From an uncultured Capnocytophaga sp. (GTDB lineage: Bacteria > Bacteroidota > Bacteroidia > Flavobacteriales > Flavobacteriaceae): a stretch of DNA of 64,000 bases. Shown in pieces: positions 1 through 9,342 of the stretch. Under the pieces are notes generated by a model. That model was not told the origin of the DNA, made no database searches, and worked only from the letters and a program-made list of their open reading frames with translations. The stretch's first letter is position 1, and every line of letters begins with the position of its first letter. The position numbers and the translations under genes are program-made. Location: positions 33,370 through 97,369 of the forward strand of contig NZ_CALGWU010000063.1 in assembly GCF_937936315.1 (NCBI RefSeq). The letters are read 5' to 3'.

Positions 1-2
1 TT

Positions 3-932
3 GCACAAGAAGCTGAAGATTATTTCTCTAACCTTAAAAACCCTAATGGTATCTACCAAATGCGACTCACCCCAGATCAAGCAATCGCCCAATGGGAACG
101 CGTGGTAAACGCTCATAAAAAAGATACCAAATTCGACCCTGAGTACGCTTTCTTGCTCTCGCTCAACAATGCCGAAGCTAACTATTACTACCGCATTTTC
201 AACGCCGAAAAACCCACAACTACCGCCGATATAGATGCTATCGCTTATTTGGTGAAATTCGCCGATGAAATCAAAGCCTACAACAAAAAAATTGATGGTA
301 ATGAGGATTATTATATGGGCTATAACGAACGTTTAGAAAAAGGAATCATAGAAGTAAATTACGGAGAGCTCTCTAACCAGCTCGAGCATATCACTTTCAA
401 CGACAAAAAACTCTTTGACCCCGTAAAAACTGTTTATAAAGAAGGTTTGAAAAAGAAACTCTTCTCTGATGACAACTACATCGATTTTCTCTATGATAAC
501 AATGTAGATGAAGCCGCAGTGTACTTCGGTGAGTACTACAAAAATCTATTGCAAAAAGACGGCAATCTCATCGTTGCATTAGACAAGGCTTTCTCCGAAG
601 GTAATGATGAGAACAGTTGGAAATACTACAAAATGCGTTTTGCGAACCGCGCCAATAACATTGCTTGGAAAGTGTTTGAAGAGCACAAGCAAAACCCCGA
701 TAAATTGAATGAGGCTTTCCAATGGTCGAGTTCGGCAGTACAATTAGAACCCGAAAATTCTTATTATTTAGACACTTTTGCCCACCTTTTGTACGCACGT
801 GGTGAAAAGCAAAAAGCCTTAGAAATAGAAGAAAAAGCCGTTAAAAACCTCCCTAAAGCCGAAGATGGTGGCGATGATGAAAAATCAGAAATTCAAACCA
901 ATTTTGAAAAAATGAAGAAAGGAGAGATTTAG
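3..932 (+). CDS. C-terminal part of a TPR-type protein, 5' end outside the window
   Basis: The reading frame is already open at the left edge: codons from base 3 run without a stop into the first internal ATG at 60, so the gene begins upstream and about 309 C-terminal residues are visible. The last 70 residues contain a tetratricopeptide-like helix pair (LEPENSYYLDTFAHLLYARG, then QKALEIEEKAV), which is the classical TPR consensus. The remainder is rich in charged and aromatic residues and I do not recognise it. In Bacteroidetes such C-termini often belong to thioredoxin-like or other periplasmic TPR proteins, but the N-terminus that would decide this is not in the window. A strong terminator hairpin follows at 1017-1065, so this is the end of its transcription unit. 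Confidence 0.8.
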   Translation, partial: AQEAEDYFSNLKNPNGIYQMRLTPDQAIAQWERVVNAHKKDTKFDPEYAFLLSLNNAEANYYYRIFNAEKPTTTADIDAIAYLVKFADEIKAYNKKIDGNEDYYMGYNERLEKGIIEVNYGELSNQLEHITFNDKKLFDPVKTVYKEGLKKKLFSDDNYIDFLYDNNVDEAAVYFGEYYKNLLQKDGNLIVALDKAFSEGNDENSWKYYKMRFANRANNIAWKVFEEHKQNPDKLNEAFQWSSSAVQLEPENSYYLDTFAHLLYARGEKQKALEIEEKAVKNLPKAEDGGDDEKSEIQTNFEKMKKGEI

Positions 933-953
933 GTTTTAGGTTTCAGGTTTCAG

Positions 954-1007
954 AACACTTTGTCAAAGTCCTTAATTGCCCGTGCGGCTCGCACCTTTGG
1001 CAAAGTC
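954..1007 (+). repeat. Partial copy of the dispersed repeat element
   Basis: The stretch contains CACTTTGTCAAAG, the palindromic core GTGCGGCTCGCAC and CTTTGGCAAAG in the order and spacing seen at 57787-57848. It is the 3' part of the element described at 11131, 53971 and 57687. Confidence 0.6.
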
Positions 1008-1016
1008 TATAAAATA

Positions 1017-1065
1017 AAAGTATCTAAAAAGTGCATCAATTCACTTTTTAGATACTTTCTTTTTT
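1017..1065 (+). terminator. Rho-independent terminator of the TPR gene
   Basis: A 17-bp perfect stem (1017-1033 with 1042-1058) with an 8-nt loop is followed by the T-rich run CTTTTTT. It lies 85 bp after the stop codon of the upstream gene and points rightwards. Confidence 0.85.
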
Positions 1066-1078
1066 GGCACTACATTAG

Positions 1079-1190
1079 GGGTTAGGTATTAGGGGTCAGG
1101 GGTCAGGGGTTATAGGATACTTTTGACAGCCTTGTCCGAGTTGTCTGAGTTATCTGACTTGTCTGACCTTGTCTGACCTTGTCCAACTTA
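1079..1190. repeat. Short tandem repeats GGGGTCA and GTCTGACCTT
   Basis: The stretch begins with AGGGGTTAGGTATTAGGGG and two GGGGTCA units, then continues as a run of GTCYGAGTT / GTCTGACCTT units. The same units recur in intergenic DNA at 2669-2717, 31501-31534, 31850-31887 and 53097-53125, and inside the coding region at 33670-33705. Confidence 0.6.
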
Positions 1191-1247
1191 TATTGTAATA
1201 ACAAACAATAAAGCAATATAGGAAAAGTCCCCTTGAGAAAGCTGCTG

Positions 1248-1255
1248 TATCTTTG
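1248..1255 (+). promoter_or_regulatory. Bacteroidetes -7 element of the AraC/GyrI gene
   Basis: TATCTTTG matches the TAnnTTTG consensus of the Bacteroidetes primary sigma factor and lies 24 bp before the ATG at 1280. It overlaps the upstream TTG at 1253, which would therefore not be in the transcript. That argues for the ATG as the true start. No clear -33 TTG was found. Confidence 0.6.
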
Positions 1256-1279
1256 CACCAGAAATTCAAATTACACCCT

Positions 1280-2131
1280 ATGAAATCTATCACTCATAAC
1301 GATTACACCCAGCGCATCAACAAAGTGGCTGAATACATCAACCGTCACCTCGATGAGCCCATCGAACTGAAAACATTAGCCAATATAGCCCACTTGTCGC
1401 ATTTTCACTTTTGTAGGATTTTCAAAGTGCTGAAAGGTGAATCGCCTATCGCTTTTATCGCTCGTTTGCGCATAGAAACCGCTGCCCAACTGCTGCGCTA
1501 CTCTACCCTCCCTATAGAGCAAATTGCCTTCAATATAGGCTATGAAACCCCTGCATCGCTCTCTAAAGCCTTTAAAAACCAATATGGCATTACCCCTACC
1601 GAGTACAGAACTAATAAAGATATCTACATTATGAAAAAAGAAATCATCAATCCCAATTTGGCTCTCAAAGCTCCTAAAATAATGGAACTCGAACCTAAAA
1701 ACCTCATCTATGTATCCCTTACTGGCGGATATGGCTCTTTAGACTACGGCAAAGCCTACGAACAATTATGGGCGGTTGTAAAATCGCAAAAGCTATTTAC
1801 CAAAGGCATCGAGTCGATATGCGTATCGTACGATGACCCTAAAATTACCGAAGCCTCCCTCCAACGTTCGGAAGTAAGTTTGGCTATTCACAAACCTGCG
1901 CTCCCTGAAGGAGAGGTGAGTTGCAAAACCTTAGCAGGAGGCAAGTATGCCGTCTTTTTTTATCAAGGCAGTTACAATCAGCTCTCTGCCGTTTGCGATG
2001 CTGCAATGCGCTGGGTAGTAGAAAGTGAATACGAACTGCGTGATGAGCCTATGTTCGAGAAATACCTCAACGACGCTCGCCGCACCCCTGAAGAAAAACT
2101 AAAAACAGAAATCTATATCCCCATTAATTAA
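1280..2131 (+). CDS. AraC-family transcriptional regulator with GyrI-like effector domain
   Basis: A predicted cytoplasmic one-component regulator of 283 residues. Residues 1-105 are an AraC/XylS double helix-turn-helix: INRHLDEPIELKTLANIAHLS is the first, and IEQIAFNIGYETPASLSKAF with the downstream YGITPTEYR is the second, very typical one. Residues 125-283 resemble the GyrI-like small-molecule binding domain (LIYVSLTGGYG start, LAGGKYAVFFYQGSYNQL, and the terminal KLKTEIYIPI). This order, DNA-binding domain first and GyrI-like domain last, is that of the Rob/SoxS-like multidrug sensors. The start was moved from TTG 1253 to ATG 1280 because the -7 promoter element covers the former. A small membrane protein follows 23 bp later and is the likely co-transcribed target. 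The ligand is unknown. Confidence 0.9.
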   Translation: MKSITHNDYTQRINKVAEYINRHLDEPIELKTLANIAHLSHFHFCRIFKVLKGESPIAFIARLRIETAAQLLRYSTLPIEQIAFNIGYETPASLSKAFKNQYGITPTEYRTNKDIYIMKKEIINPNLALKAPKIMELEPKNLIYVSLTGGYGSLDYGKAYEQLWAVVKSQKLFTKGIESICVSYDDPKITEASLQRSEVSLAIHKPALPEGEVSCKTLAGGKYAVFFYQGSYNQLSAVCDAAMRWVVESEYELRDEPMFEKYLNDARRTPEEKLKTEIYIPIN

Positions 2132-2154
2132 CTAATTTGCTAATTTTTAACATT

Positions 2155-2637
2155 ATGATTCTTACAAAAACTGAAAAAACCATAGGGATTGTTTTGGCAA
2201 TCCTCTTATTATTGCTCACACTTTCAGGGAGTGGTTATTTCTTCTTCACTTTGAAAGTAAACTTTGTGCAATGGCTTGCCTATAACGCTTGCTCACCCAG
2301 CAGCTTAGTGTATTTAGCTTGCTTTATCGCCTTTTGGCTCACCAAAAAGAGCTTTTGGCTGCCCCTTGCCTTCCTGCCGATGTACTATTTCGGCACTATG
2401 GGACTCTTTACATTCACGTGGAGTGGCGCCAATATCTTTGCCCAACTGTCGCATATCACGATGACACTCAACTTGCTATGGGCAGGCTACACCCTTTACC
2501 GCATCAGTGATTACAAAGGTTTTGCACAAGGCTTGTTGTGGAGCATACTGTTTTTTATGCCTTACATCGCTTTTGTGATGTACTACTGCCGCACCCACGC
2601 CCAGGAAATTAGTAACTTGTTACAAATGACGCCTTAA
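2155..2637 (+). CDS. Small integral membrane protein, function unknown
   Basis: A 160-residue hydrophobic protein with four probable transmembrane helices: about 13-35 (IGIVLAILLLLLTLSGSGYF), 45-65, 70-95 and 120-150. There is no signal peptide and no motif I recognise. The start is the ATG at 2155; a TTG 18 bp upstream extends the frame but adds nothing conserved-looking. It follows the AraC/GyrI regulator with a 23-bp gap and is followed by a terminator at 2740, so the two genes probably form one unit. By context it could be an efflux or stress-related membrane protein under that regulator, but nothing in the sequence proves this. Confidence 0.75.
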   Translation: MILTKTEKTIGIVLAILLLLLTLSGSGYFFFTLKVNFVQWLAYNACSPSSLVYLACFIAFWLTKKSFWLPLAFLPMYYFGTMGLFTFTWSGANIFAQLSHITMTLNLLWAGYTLYRISDYKGFAQGLLWSILFFMPYIAFVMYYCRTHAQEISNLLQMTP

Positions 2638-2739
2638 AATGCTATAAGGTTTTATTAGACCTTTCGGTTCATTGTCAAACTTGTCAGACTACTCAGACTC
2701 GTCGGATAACTCTGATAAAACCGACTTTATTCAAAAGTA

Positions 2740-2776
2740 AAAAATCCCTTGCAGTTTGCACTGCAAGGGATTTTTT
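2740..2776 (+). terminator. Rho-independent terminator of the AraC-membrane protein unit
   Basis: A 16-bp stem (2740-2755 with 2760-2775) with a 4-nt TTGC loop. The stem is GC-rich in the middle and ends in a run of six T. A-rich flanks make it usable in both directions. Confidence 0.9.
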
Positions 2777-2939
2777 CTAAAGTAAAGTAACTAATTCGTA
2801 ATTCATCACTCGTAATTTCCTTACATTCTTTCTATATTTTTCGCTCTTGTTTTCTTTTTATTCTGTTGTTTATCAAACTGCTACATTTTTAGTTGTCTAT
2901 ATTTTTACTATCCAGTGTTTTAGTATATTTTTAACATTT

Positions 2940-2947
2940 TATCTTTG
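2940..2947 (+). promoter_or_regulatory. -7 element of the dextran locus (susC) promoter
   Basis: TATCTTTG lies 88 bp before the susC ATG. The leader between them is filled with GGTGTCA and TTACCTC tandem units. No good -33 TTG is placed at 19-20 bp, as is common for promoters that need an activator. Confidence 0.55.
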
Positions 2948-2969
2948 CGGCAGAATTAGGTCTTAGGGG

Positions 2970-3034
2970 ACAGGTGTCAGGTGTCAGGCGTCAGGCACAA
3001 ACTCTTACCTCTTACCTCTTAACTTTTAACTAAA
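2970..3034. repeat. Tandem-repeat leader of susC
   Basis: Three GGYGTCA-type units are followed by CTCTTAC units and AACTTTTAACTAA directly before the start codon. Almost the same leader precedes the SusE-like gene at 7712, and a shorter version precedes the DUF59 gene (start at 62204). Confidence 0.6.
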
Positions 3035-6000
3035 ATGAAAGGAAAACAAAGAACTTTATTAAACAGTATTGGCAAGCTCGCCTTGCTACTACTTTTTAGC
3101 TTGCTTTCTACCGCCCTTTCTGCCCAAAACAAAAAGATTAGCGGAAAGGTAATCGATGAAAAACACCAGCCCGTGCTGGGGGCATCGGTGGTGGTGAAAG
3201 GCACTACTAAGGGTACTACTACCGATTTCGATGGGAATTTCACGATAGATGTACCTGCTAAAGCCACGCTATCGGTTTCATTTATTGGCTATCACACCCA
3301 AAATGTAGCTGTAGGCAACCAAAACCAACTCACTATCGTGCTCAAAGAAGAACAAGAGCAGTTAGACGAGGTAGTGGTGGTAGGTTATGGTACTGTCCGC
3401 AAGAAAGACCTTACGGGAGCGGTTACTTCGGTGTCTAACAAAGCTCTCAAAGAGAAACCTATTGCCAACGCTGGGGAAGCGCTCCAAGGGCGTGCTGCTG
3501 GGGTGCAAGTAACCTCGGCGGGAAAACCTGGTGACAACGTGTCTTTTCGCATTCGCGGTATCAGTACAATTAACAACAGCGAACCGCTACTGGTTATCGA
3601 TGGGGTACCTACCGACCTCGGTATCAACGCCCTCAACGTAGATGATATAGAAAATATCGACGTGCTAAAAGATGCTTCGGCAACTGCCATTTACGGCTCT
3701 CGTGGTGCTAATGGGGTGGTGCTCATCTCTACCAAAAAAGGAAAAAATGGCGACGGCAAACTGTCGTTTAGCACCAATGTAGCCCTTCAACAAGCTACCA
3801 ACTTACCTGTGATGCTCAACGCCCGCGAGTTTGCTTCTTTTCACAACGAAATGATTGCCAACTACAACCGCACCCCTGGGGTAAGTCCGCTTACACAACG
3901 CCCTGATTTCGCCAATCCTGAGGACTGGGGGGAAGGCACCAACTGGCTCAAAGCGCTCTTCCGTCCTGCTTTTATGCGCAACTATTCGCTTTCTTATTCA
4001 GGCGGTAACGACAAGAGCAATTACTACGTATCAGGGGGTGTGTTCGACCAAGATGGGATTATCCTCAACACTTCTTACCGCCGTTATACAGTGCAGTTCA
4101 ACGGCGAGTCGCGCGTAAAACCGTGGATTAAGTTTGGCAACAACCTCACCCTCAGCCACGACGAAAAGAAATCTGGCGACTACAACATCCGTATGGCAAT
4201 GGCTTCTTTGCCTACACAACCTATTTACAATGAAGACGGTAGTTACTCAGGTCCTGATTCGCCTGCCCATCAGTACAGCGATATCCGCAACGTGATAGGT
4301 ACTGCCCTTATCAACGGACAAAACACTACCAAAGGCTATAACATTTTGGGGAATATCTTTGCCGAAATTACTCCTGTAAAACATTTGGTATTCAAAACCA
4401 CTGGGGGGCTCGACTTCAAATATTGGGACAATCGCAGTTTCTCTCCTAAGTACAACTGGAAACCAATACCTAATCCGCTCTCTAATCTCTACCAAGATGC
4501 TAATAAGAGCACTACCCTCCTATGGGATAACACACTCACTTATACCAATACTTTTGCCCAAAAGCACTTCCTCAATGTGATGGTGGGCACCAGTGCACAA
4601 AACAACGTGTATAGCAAAATCAATGCGAGTGTGAGCAACTTCTTGAGCGACCAGCAAAACCAACTCAGCAAAGGCTTGGAAAACCCTACGGTAGACGGTA
4701 CGATGAACGATTGGGCTATCCTCTCCTTCATCGGGCGACTCAACTATACCTATGCTGATAAGTACTTGCTCACTGCTACCGTACGTCGCGATGGTTCTTC
4801 GCGTTTCTCCAAAGAAAACCGCTGGGGTACTTTTCCTTCATTCTCTTTGGCTTGGCGCGCATCAAATGAGTCTTTTTTCCCTAAAAACGACTATGTAAAC
4901 GATGTGAAATTGCGTGTGGGTTACGGTATGACGGGTAACCAAGGTGGTATTGATAACTATGCTTATTTTACCAAATTGCGCACAGGGCAATATGTGTTCA
5001 ACAACAATTTGGTGTCTACCCTCTATCCTCACGTAATGCCTAACCCTAATGTGAAATGGGAAACCGTAGAGCAATTCAACGGGGGTATTGACCTCGCGCT
5101 ACTCAAAAACCGCTTGAACCTCACTTTCGATGCCTATATCAAAAACACCAGCGATATGTTGGTGCCAATGGCGGTATCAGTAAGCTCTGGCTATTCGGAT
5201 ATTGCGGTACCGAGTATCAACGCCGGTAAAGTGGAAAACAAAGGGGTAGAGCTTACGGTGTCATCAGTGAATGTAAATAAAAAAGATTTCCAATGGAATA
5301 CTGATGTAAACGTATCTTTCAACCGCAACAAAATTGTGAAGATGAACGATGGGGTGCCTTTGTTCACTGGTTTTGAGGCGTTCCTCACCAAATTGCAAAT
5401 CCTCTCCGAGGGTCACCCTGTAAATTCTTTCTATGGCTATGTAATGAACGGACTTTTCCAAAACCAAAGCGAGGTAGACAACTATGCTACCCAAGTGGAA
5501 AACGGTACCGCCCCTGGTGATGTGAAGTTCCGCGACCTCAACAACGATGGGGTCATCAATGCCGAAGACCGTACTTATATCGGCAATCCATTCCCTGAAT
5601 GGACGTTCTCTATGAACAACAATTTCAACTACAAAAACATCGATTTACAAATATTTTTACAAGGCGTAGCAGGCAACGACATCTACAATGCCAACCGTAT
5701 ATGGCAAGAGGGAATGTCGGTGCCACAAAACCAAATTGCCAAAGTAAAAGACCGTTGGACTGGCGAGGGCACTAGCAATAGCATTCCGCGTGCTATCTAT
5801 GGCGACCCCAACCAAAATGCGCGTCACTCTACCCGCTTTGTAGAAGATGGTTCGTATTTGCGCATCAAAAACGTAACTTTGGGGTATACGCTCCCTAAAG
5901 AGGTTACTCAAAAATTCCACACCGATATGTTGCGCATATATCTGTCTTGCCAAAACCTCTATACTTTCACCAAATACAGCGGTATGGATCCGGAAGTAGG

Positions 6001-6073
6001 CACTGGTGGCGTTGATGGTGGTACTTACCCTGTAACCCGCACAGTTAGCTTTGGATTAAACGTGCAGTTTTAG
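3035..6073 (+). CDS. SusC/RagA-family TonB-linked outer-membrane transporter
   Basis: A 1012-residue outer-membrane beta-barrel that imports oligosaccharides with energy from TonB. It has a signal peptide (residues 1-29, ending LSTALSAQ), then a carboxypeptidase-regulatory-like domain (about 33-110, KISGKVIDEKHQPVLGASV). Next come the hallmark DEVVVVGYGT segment and the TonB plug (LQGRAAGVQVTSAGKPG, FRIRGISTINNSEPLLVIDG, DASATAIYGSRGANGVVLI). The barrel follows and ends in the terminal aromatic residue (NVQF) required for outer-membrane assembly. Length is normal for the family. A susD gene follows directly. With the neighbouring GH66 and GH97 genes, the likely substrate is dextran-derived isomaltooligosaccharides; that specificity is inferred from context only. 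Confidence 0.96.
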   Translation: MKGKQRTLLNSIGKLALLLLFSLLSTALSAQNKKISGKVIDEKHQPVLGASVVVKGTTKGTTTDFDGNFTIDVPAKATLSVSFIGYHTQNVAVGNQNQLTIVLKEEQEQLDEVVVVGYGTVRKKDLTGAVTSVSNKALKEKPIANAGEALQGRAAGVQVTSAGKPGDNVSFRIRGISTINNSEPLLVIDGVPTDLGINALNVDDIENIDVLKDASATAIYGSRGANGVVLISTKKGKNGDGKLSFSTNVALQQATNLPVMLNAREFASFHNEMIANYNRTPGVSPLTQRPDFANPEDWGEGTNWLKALFRPAFMRNYSLSYSGGNDKSNYYVSGGVFDQDGIILNTSYRRYTVQFNGESRVKPWIKFGNNLTLSHDEKKSGDYNIRMAMASLPTQPIYNEDGSYSGPDSPAHQYSDIRNVIGTALINGQNTTKGYNILGNIFAEITPVKHLVFKTTGGLDFKYWDNRSFSPKYNWKPIPNPLSNLYQDANKSTTLLWDNTLTYTNTFAQKHFLNVMVGTSAQNNVYSKINASVSNFLSDQQNQLSKGLENPTVDGTMNDWAILSFIGRLNYTYADKYLLTATVRRDGSSRFSKENRWGTFPSFSLAWRASNESFFPKNDYVNDVKLRVGYGMTGNQGGIDNYAYFTKLRTGQYVFNNNLVSTLYPHVMPNPNVKWETVEQFNGGIDLALLKNRLNLTFDAYIKNTSDMLVPMAVSVSSGYSDIAVPSINAGKVENKGVELTVSSVNVNKKDFQWNTDVNVSFNRNKIVKMNDGVPLFTGFEAFLTKLQILSEGHPVNSFYGYVMNGLFQNQSEVDNYATQVENGTAPGDVKFRDLNNDGVINAEDRTYIGNPFPEWTFSMNNNFNYKNIDLQIFLQGVAGNDIYNANRIWQEGMSVPQNQIAKVKDRWTGEGTSNSIPRAIYGDPNQNARHSTRFVEDGSYLRIKNVTLGYTLPKEVTQKFHTDMLRIYLSCQNLYTFTKYSGMDPEVGTGGVDGGTYPVTRTVSFGLNVQF

Positions 6074-6160
6074 GTGCTAGGTGTCAGGTGTCAGGCATCA
6101 GGTAATAGGTAACAAAAGAATCACTACAAATTGTTAATTGTTAATTATGAATTGTTAATT

Positions 6161-7645
6161 ATGAAAAAGATATTATACATCACCCTATTAGCATTTCCGC
6201 TCTTCACGGCTTGTTCTAAGTTTTTGGACAAGACCCCTTATGAAGATTCAAGTGCTGAAAACATAAGCGATGCGGCATCGGCTATTGCCCTTACCAATTC
6301 GGCTTATAAACCCTTGCAACGCTCTAACCTCTACAATATGCGCCTCTGGACGCTCGACATCGTAGCAGGTAACAGCATCGTAGGCGCTGGAGGAGGTACC
6401 GATGGACTCGAAACCATCACTCTTTCCAACTTCAACGCAACTGCCGATAACCCTTTGGCGCTCGAAATATGGCGCGGTTGTAACCCTGGTATTCTCTATT
6501 GCAATACGGCTCTGAAAACTTTGCCTTCTGCTAATATCCCTGAGGATATCAAAAACCGCTGTATTGGGGAAGCCAAATTCCTCCGCGCGCACTACTATTT
6601 CCTTTTGGTGCAACTCTTTGGCGATGTGCCTCTTCAGCTCGACCCTAAAGAGAGTTTGACTAACAAAACGCCTTTCCGCCAAAGCAAAATGAAGATATAC
6701 AACGAGGTGATTATCCCCGACCTCAAAGAGGCTTTCAACCTATTGCCTACACGCGAGCAATATAGCAATGCCGATAAAGGTCGCGCCACCAAAGGGGCTG
6801 CTGCGGGTATGCTTGCCAAAGTATACCTCACTTTGGGTAGATATAGCGAAGCCCTTGAGATGTGCAACGCTGTCGAAAACCTCGGTTATACCCTTAATCC
6901 TGATTATTCCGATTGTTTTGGCGCTGCCGAACGCAACAAAAACACTGCCGAGTCTATCTTTGAAATTCAGTACTACGGACTTACCAAAGACGATTTCTGG
7001 GGCGAAGAAAACCAAGCCTCTTGGCTCAGTACCTTTATGGGTCCTCGCAACAGCGGTTGGGTAGGTGGTGCTTATGGTTGGAATCAGCCTACACAAGAGT
7101 TTGTAGACCAATATGAGGCGGGCGACCTCCGCAAAGATAAGACGATTCTCTATGAGGGTTGCCCTAATTTTGAAGGGAATGCGTATCGCGCTTCAATGTC
7201 TAACACGGGGTATAACGTGCGCAAGTTTTTAGTGCCACTAAGTCAGTCTCCCGATTTCAATACCAACCCTGCCAACTTTGTAGCGCTCCGCTTTGCCGAT
7301 GTACTCCTAATGAAAGCGGAAGCTCTCAACGAATTGGGTCGCACTACGGAAGCTGAAGTGCCTTTGTACAAAGTGCGCACCCGCGCGGGTCTTACCCATC
7401 GCGCCGATATAGAGAACCTCACCCAAGCGCAAATGCGTGAGAAAATACGCCACGAACGCCGTATAGAACTCGCTTTTGAAGGGCATCGTTGGTTTGATAT
7501 GATTCGCTGGGACAACGGTCAGTATGCACTCAATTTCTTGCACTCCATAGGCAAAACCAACGCCCGCGAGAAACACCTGCTCTTGCCCGTCCCTCAAAAA
7601 GACCGCGACGCCAACCCCAACCTCACCCAAAACCCTGGTTGGTAA
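6161..7645 (+). CDS. SusD/RagB-family nutrient-binding outer-membrane lipoprotein
   Basis: A 494-residue surface lipoprotein that forms the lid of the SusC transporter and captures oligosaccharides. The lipobox FTAC ends a short signal peptide (Cys18). Family landmarks are the N-terminal KFLDKTPYEDSS, the RAHYYFLLVQLFGDVPL segment near residue 150, TKGAAAGMLAKVYLTLGRY (a TPR-like helix pair), LRFADVLLMKAEALNELG, and the C-terminal IRHERRIELAFEGHRWFDMIRW with the final ending LTQNPGW. The start is the ATG at 6161; the in-frame TTG at 6131 lies in a low-complexity TTGTTAATT repeat. It sits 87 bp after susC and 66 bp before the SusE-like gene, as in a standard locus. Confidence 0.95.
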   Translation: MKKILYITLLAFPLFTACSKFLDKTPYEDSSAENISDAASAIALTNSAYKPLQRSNLYNMRLWTLDIVAGNSIVGAGGGTDGLETITLSNFNATADNPLALEIWRGCNPGILYCNTALKTLPSANIPEDIKNRCIGEAKFLRAHYYFLLVQLFGDVPLQLDPKESLTNKTPFRQSKMKIYNEVIIPDLKEAFNLLPTREQYSNADKGRATKGAAAGMLAKVYLTLGRYSEALEMCNAVENLGYTLNPDYSDCFGAAERNKNTAESIFEIQYYGLTKDDFWGEENQASWLSTFMGPRNSGWVGGAYGWNQPTQEFVDQYEAGDLRKDKTILYEGCPNFEGNAYRASMSNTGYNVRKFLVPLSQSPDFNTNPANFVALRFADVLLMKAEALNELGRTTEAEVPLYKVRTRAGLTHRADIENLTQAQMREKIRHERRIELAFEGHRWFDMIRWDNGQYALNFLHSIGKTNAREKHLLLPVPQKDRDANPNLTQNPGW

Positions 7646-7711
7646 TAATTACGAGTGACGAATTACGAATTACAACAACTCTTATCTCTTATCTCTTAAC
7701 TTTTAACTAAT

Positions 7712-9151
7712 ATGAAACCATACCATTTATACATCGCCTTCCTCTTACTGCTCCTTACGGGATGTAAAAAAGAGGACTATATGGAGCTCTTCAAAGAGGG
7801 AAAACCTTTTGAATTGAAAGCCCAGAAAGAAATGGTAGCCTTAGACGCTGCCAACCCCGAACAAGAAGCGGTCAAATTCACTTGGACGGCAGCTTCCAAT
7901 CACGGCACCAATGCCGCTATCACCTATACTTTCCAAATGGATGTGCAAGGCAACAACTTTGCGGGAGGTATCAGCGAGAATGTAGGTCGTGAAGCCTATG
8001 AGAGAGTGTATAAAAATGAGGAACTCAACAATCTATTGCTCAATACTTTCAAAGTTGCGGCAGACACCGAAGTTACGATGGAAGTACGCATCATTGCCCA
8101 AGTAGCCTCTGGCGAGGGAATGAAACAACATACCAATGTAAAAACCATCGTTTTCAAAACGCATACCCCTATCAGCAATACGCTCTATATCATCGGTAGT
8201 GCCGCCCCTCACGGTTGGAGTGCCGATCAAGCCGAAGAGATGAAACCCGTTGAGGGTACTCCTAAAGCCTTTGCATGGTCAGGACGATTGTCTGCTGGCG
8301 AAATCAAGTTCATCACTACCAAAGGTCAGTTTATACCATCGTATGGCAAAGGTAGCAATAATAGTGAGTTGCATTTCCGCAAAACCGATGCCGACACCAG
8401 TGATGAGAAATTTACAATTGCCGAAAGTGGTGTCTATACCGTGAAAGTGAACCTCATCAATCTCACCATAAGCATCACCAAAGGCGAAGCGCCTGAATAT
8501 ACCGAGTTGTGGTTCGTAGGTGAACCTACCGGTTGGAGCTTCAAGAAAATGACCGTAGACCCTGCCGACCCATTTGTGTTCCACTACAATGCCGATTTAG
8601 GCAATGGAGGTGAGTTCAAAATAGGTACTAAAGAAGGCGATTGGTCAGCAGTATTTTTCCGTCCGAAAGAAAATAATACGGCTGAAGGTAGCGACCTCCC
8701 TGTGAAGAAATGGGCAGGCGACCCCGATTACAAATGGAAAATTGCAGCAGGCACTTACAAGATTACCCTCAACACTCGTACAATGAAGATTGACATTGTG
8801 CCTTTCACTCCTTATGCAGGAATGTATATGATTGGTAGTGCCACCGATGCAGGTTGGGATATCAACAATCCTATCGCTATGACTGTAGATAGTGGCAATC
8901 CTAATGTCTTTATGTGGGAAGGCGACTTGAAAGCAGGCGAACTCAAATTCTCTTGCGACAAGAAAAGCGATTGGGGTGGCGACTGGTTCTTAGCTTCTAA
9001 AGCCGATAAAGCTCCCGCCGGTGTGGAAGAACCGATGATTTTCAGCGCCCACGGCTCTAACCCCGATAACAAGTGGAAAATCAGCGAGGCAGGCACCTAC
9101 AAAATTACCCTCAACCAACTTACCCAAACGGTAGTAATTAAGAAAATGTAA
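7712..9151 (+). CDS. SusE/SusF-like starch- or dextran-binding surface lipoprotein
   Basis: A 479-residue lipoprotein with lipobox LTGC (Cys18), followed by K-K-E-D. This fits the K-(D/E)2 surface-export signal described in Capnocytophaga. An N-terminal SusE-type Ig-like domain occupies about 30-155. Three similar carbohydrate-binding-like modules follow, each opening with a strand and a Gly-Trp motif: LYIIGSAAPHGWS, LWFVGEPTGWS and MYMIGSATDAGWD. Each closes with the repeated TYKITLN or VYTVKVN edge strand. Such modules bind glucan outside the cell and hold it near the SusCD complex and the surface hydrolase. Its leader is nearly identical to that of susC. The ligand is inferred from the adjacent GH66 gene. 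Confidence 0.88.
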   Translation: MKPYHLYIAFLLLLLTGCKKEDYMELFKEGKPFELKAQKEMVALDAANPEQEAVKFTWTAASNHGTNAAITYTFQMDVQGNNFAGGISENVGREAYERVYKNEELNNLLLNTFKVAADTEVTMEVRIIAQVASGEGMKQHTNVKTIVFKTHTPISNTLYIIGSAAPHGWSADQAEEMKPVEGTPKAFAWSGRLSAGEIKFITTKGQFIPSYGKGSNNSELHFRKTDADTSDEKFTIAESGVYTVKVNLINLTISITKGEAPEYTELWFVGEPTGWSFKKMTVDPADPFVFHYNADLGNGGEFKIGTKEGDWSAVFFRPKENNTAEGSDLPVKKWAGDPDYKWKIAAGTYKITLNTRTMKIDIVPFTPYAGMYMIGSATDAGWDINNPIAMTVDSGNPNVFMWEGDLKAGELKFSCDKKSDWGGDWFLASKADKAPAGVEEPMIFSAHGSNPDNKWKISEAGTYKITLNQLTQTVVIKKM

Positions 9152-9280
9152 GAAAGGAACAATCCGAGAAAAGTAACTGAATTGTCATAGCTTACGATTC
9201 GTTATATTTTCTCAAAATCCAAGTATTAATAACAAACATCTTTATACGTGTTGAACCCTCTTTCCTCCCTTTTGCGGATT

Positions 9281-9305
9281 CCCTCCCCTTCCCTTTCGGG
9301 GAGGG
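9281..9305. repeat. CCCTCCCC/GGGGAGGG inverted repeat between susE-like and GH66 genes
   Basis: An 8-bp GC-only stem with a 9-nt loop in an otherwise AT-rich spacer. A similar CCCCTCCCC-AA-GGGGAGGGG palindrome follows the GH66 gene at about 11095-11115. The pair looks like a dispersed intergenic repeat. It has no T-run, so I do not call it a terminator. Confidence 0.5.
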
Positions 9306-9342
9306 GGAGAACGGAGGGGGTGAGGATAAAAAATCAATTAAA

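Noticed and set aside
6768..7064. 98-codon ORF inside susD
   Set aside because: Alternative-frame shadow of a clearly coding SusD gene.
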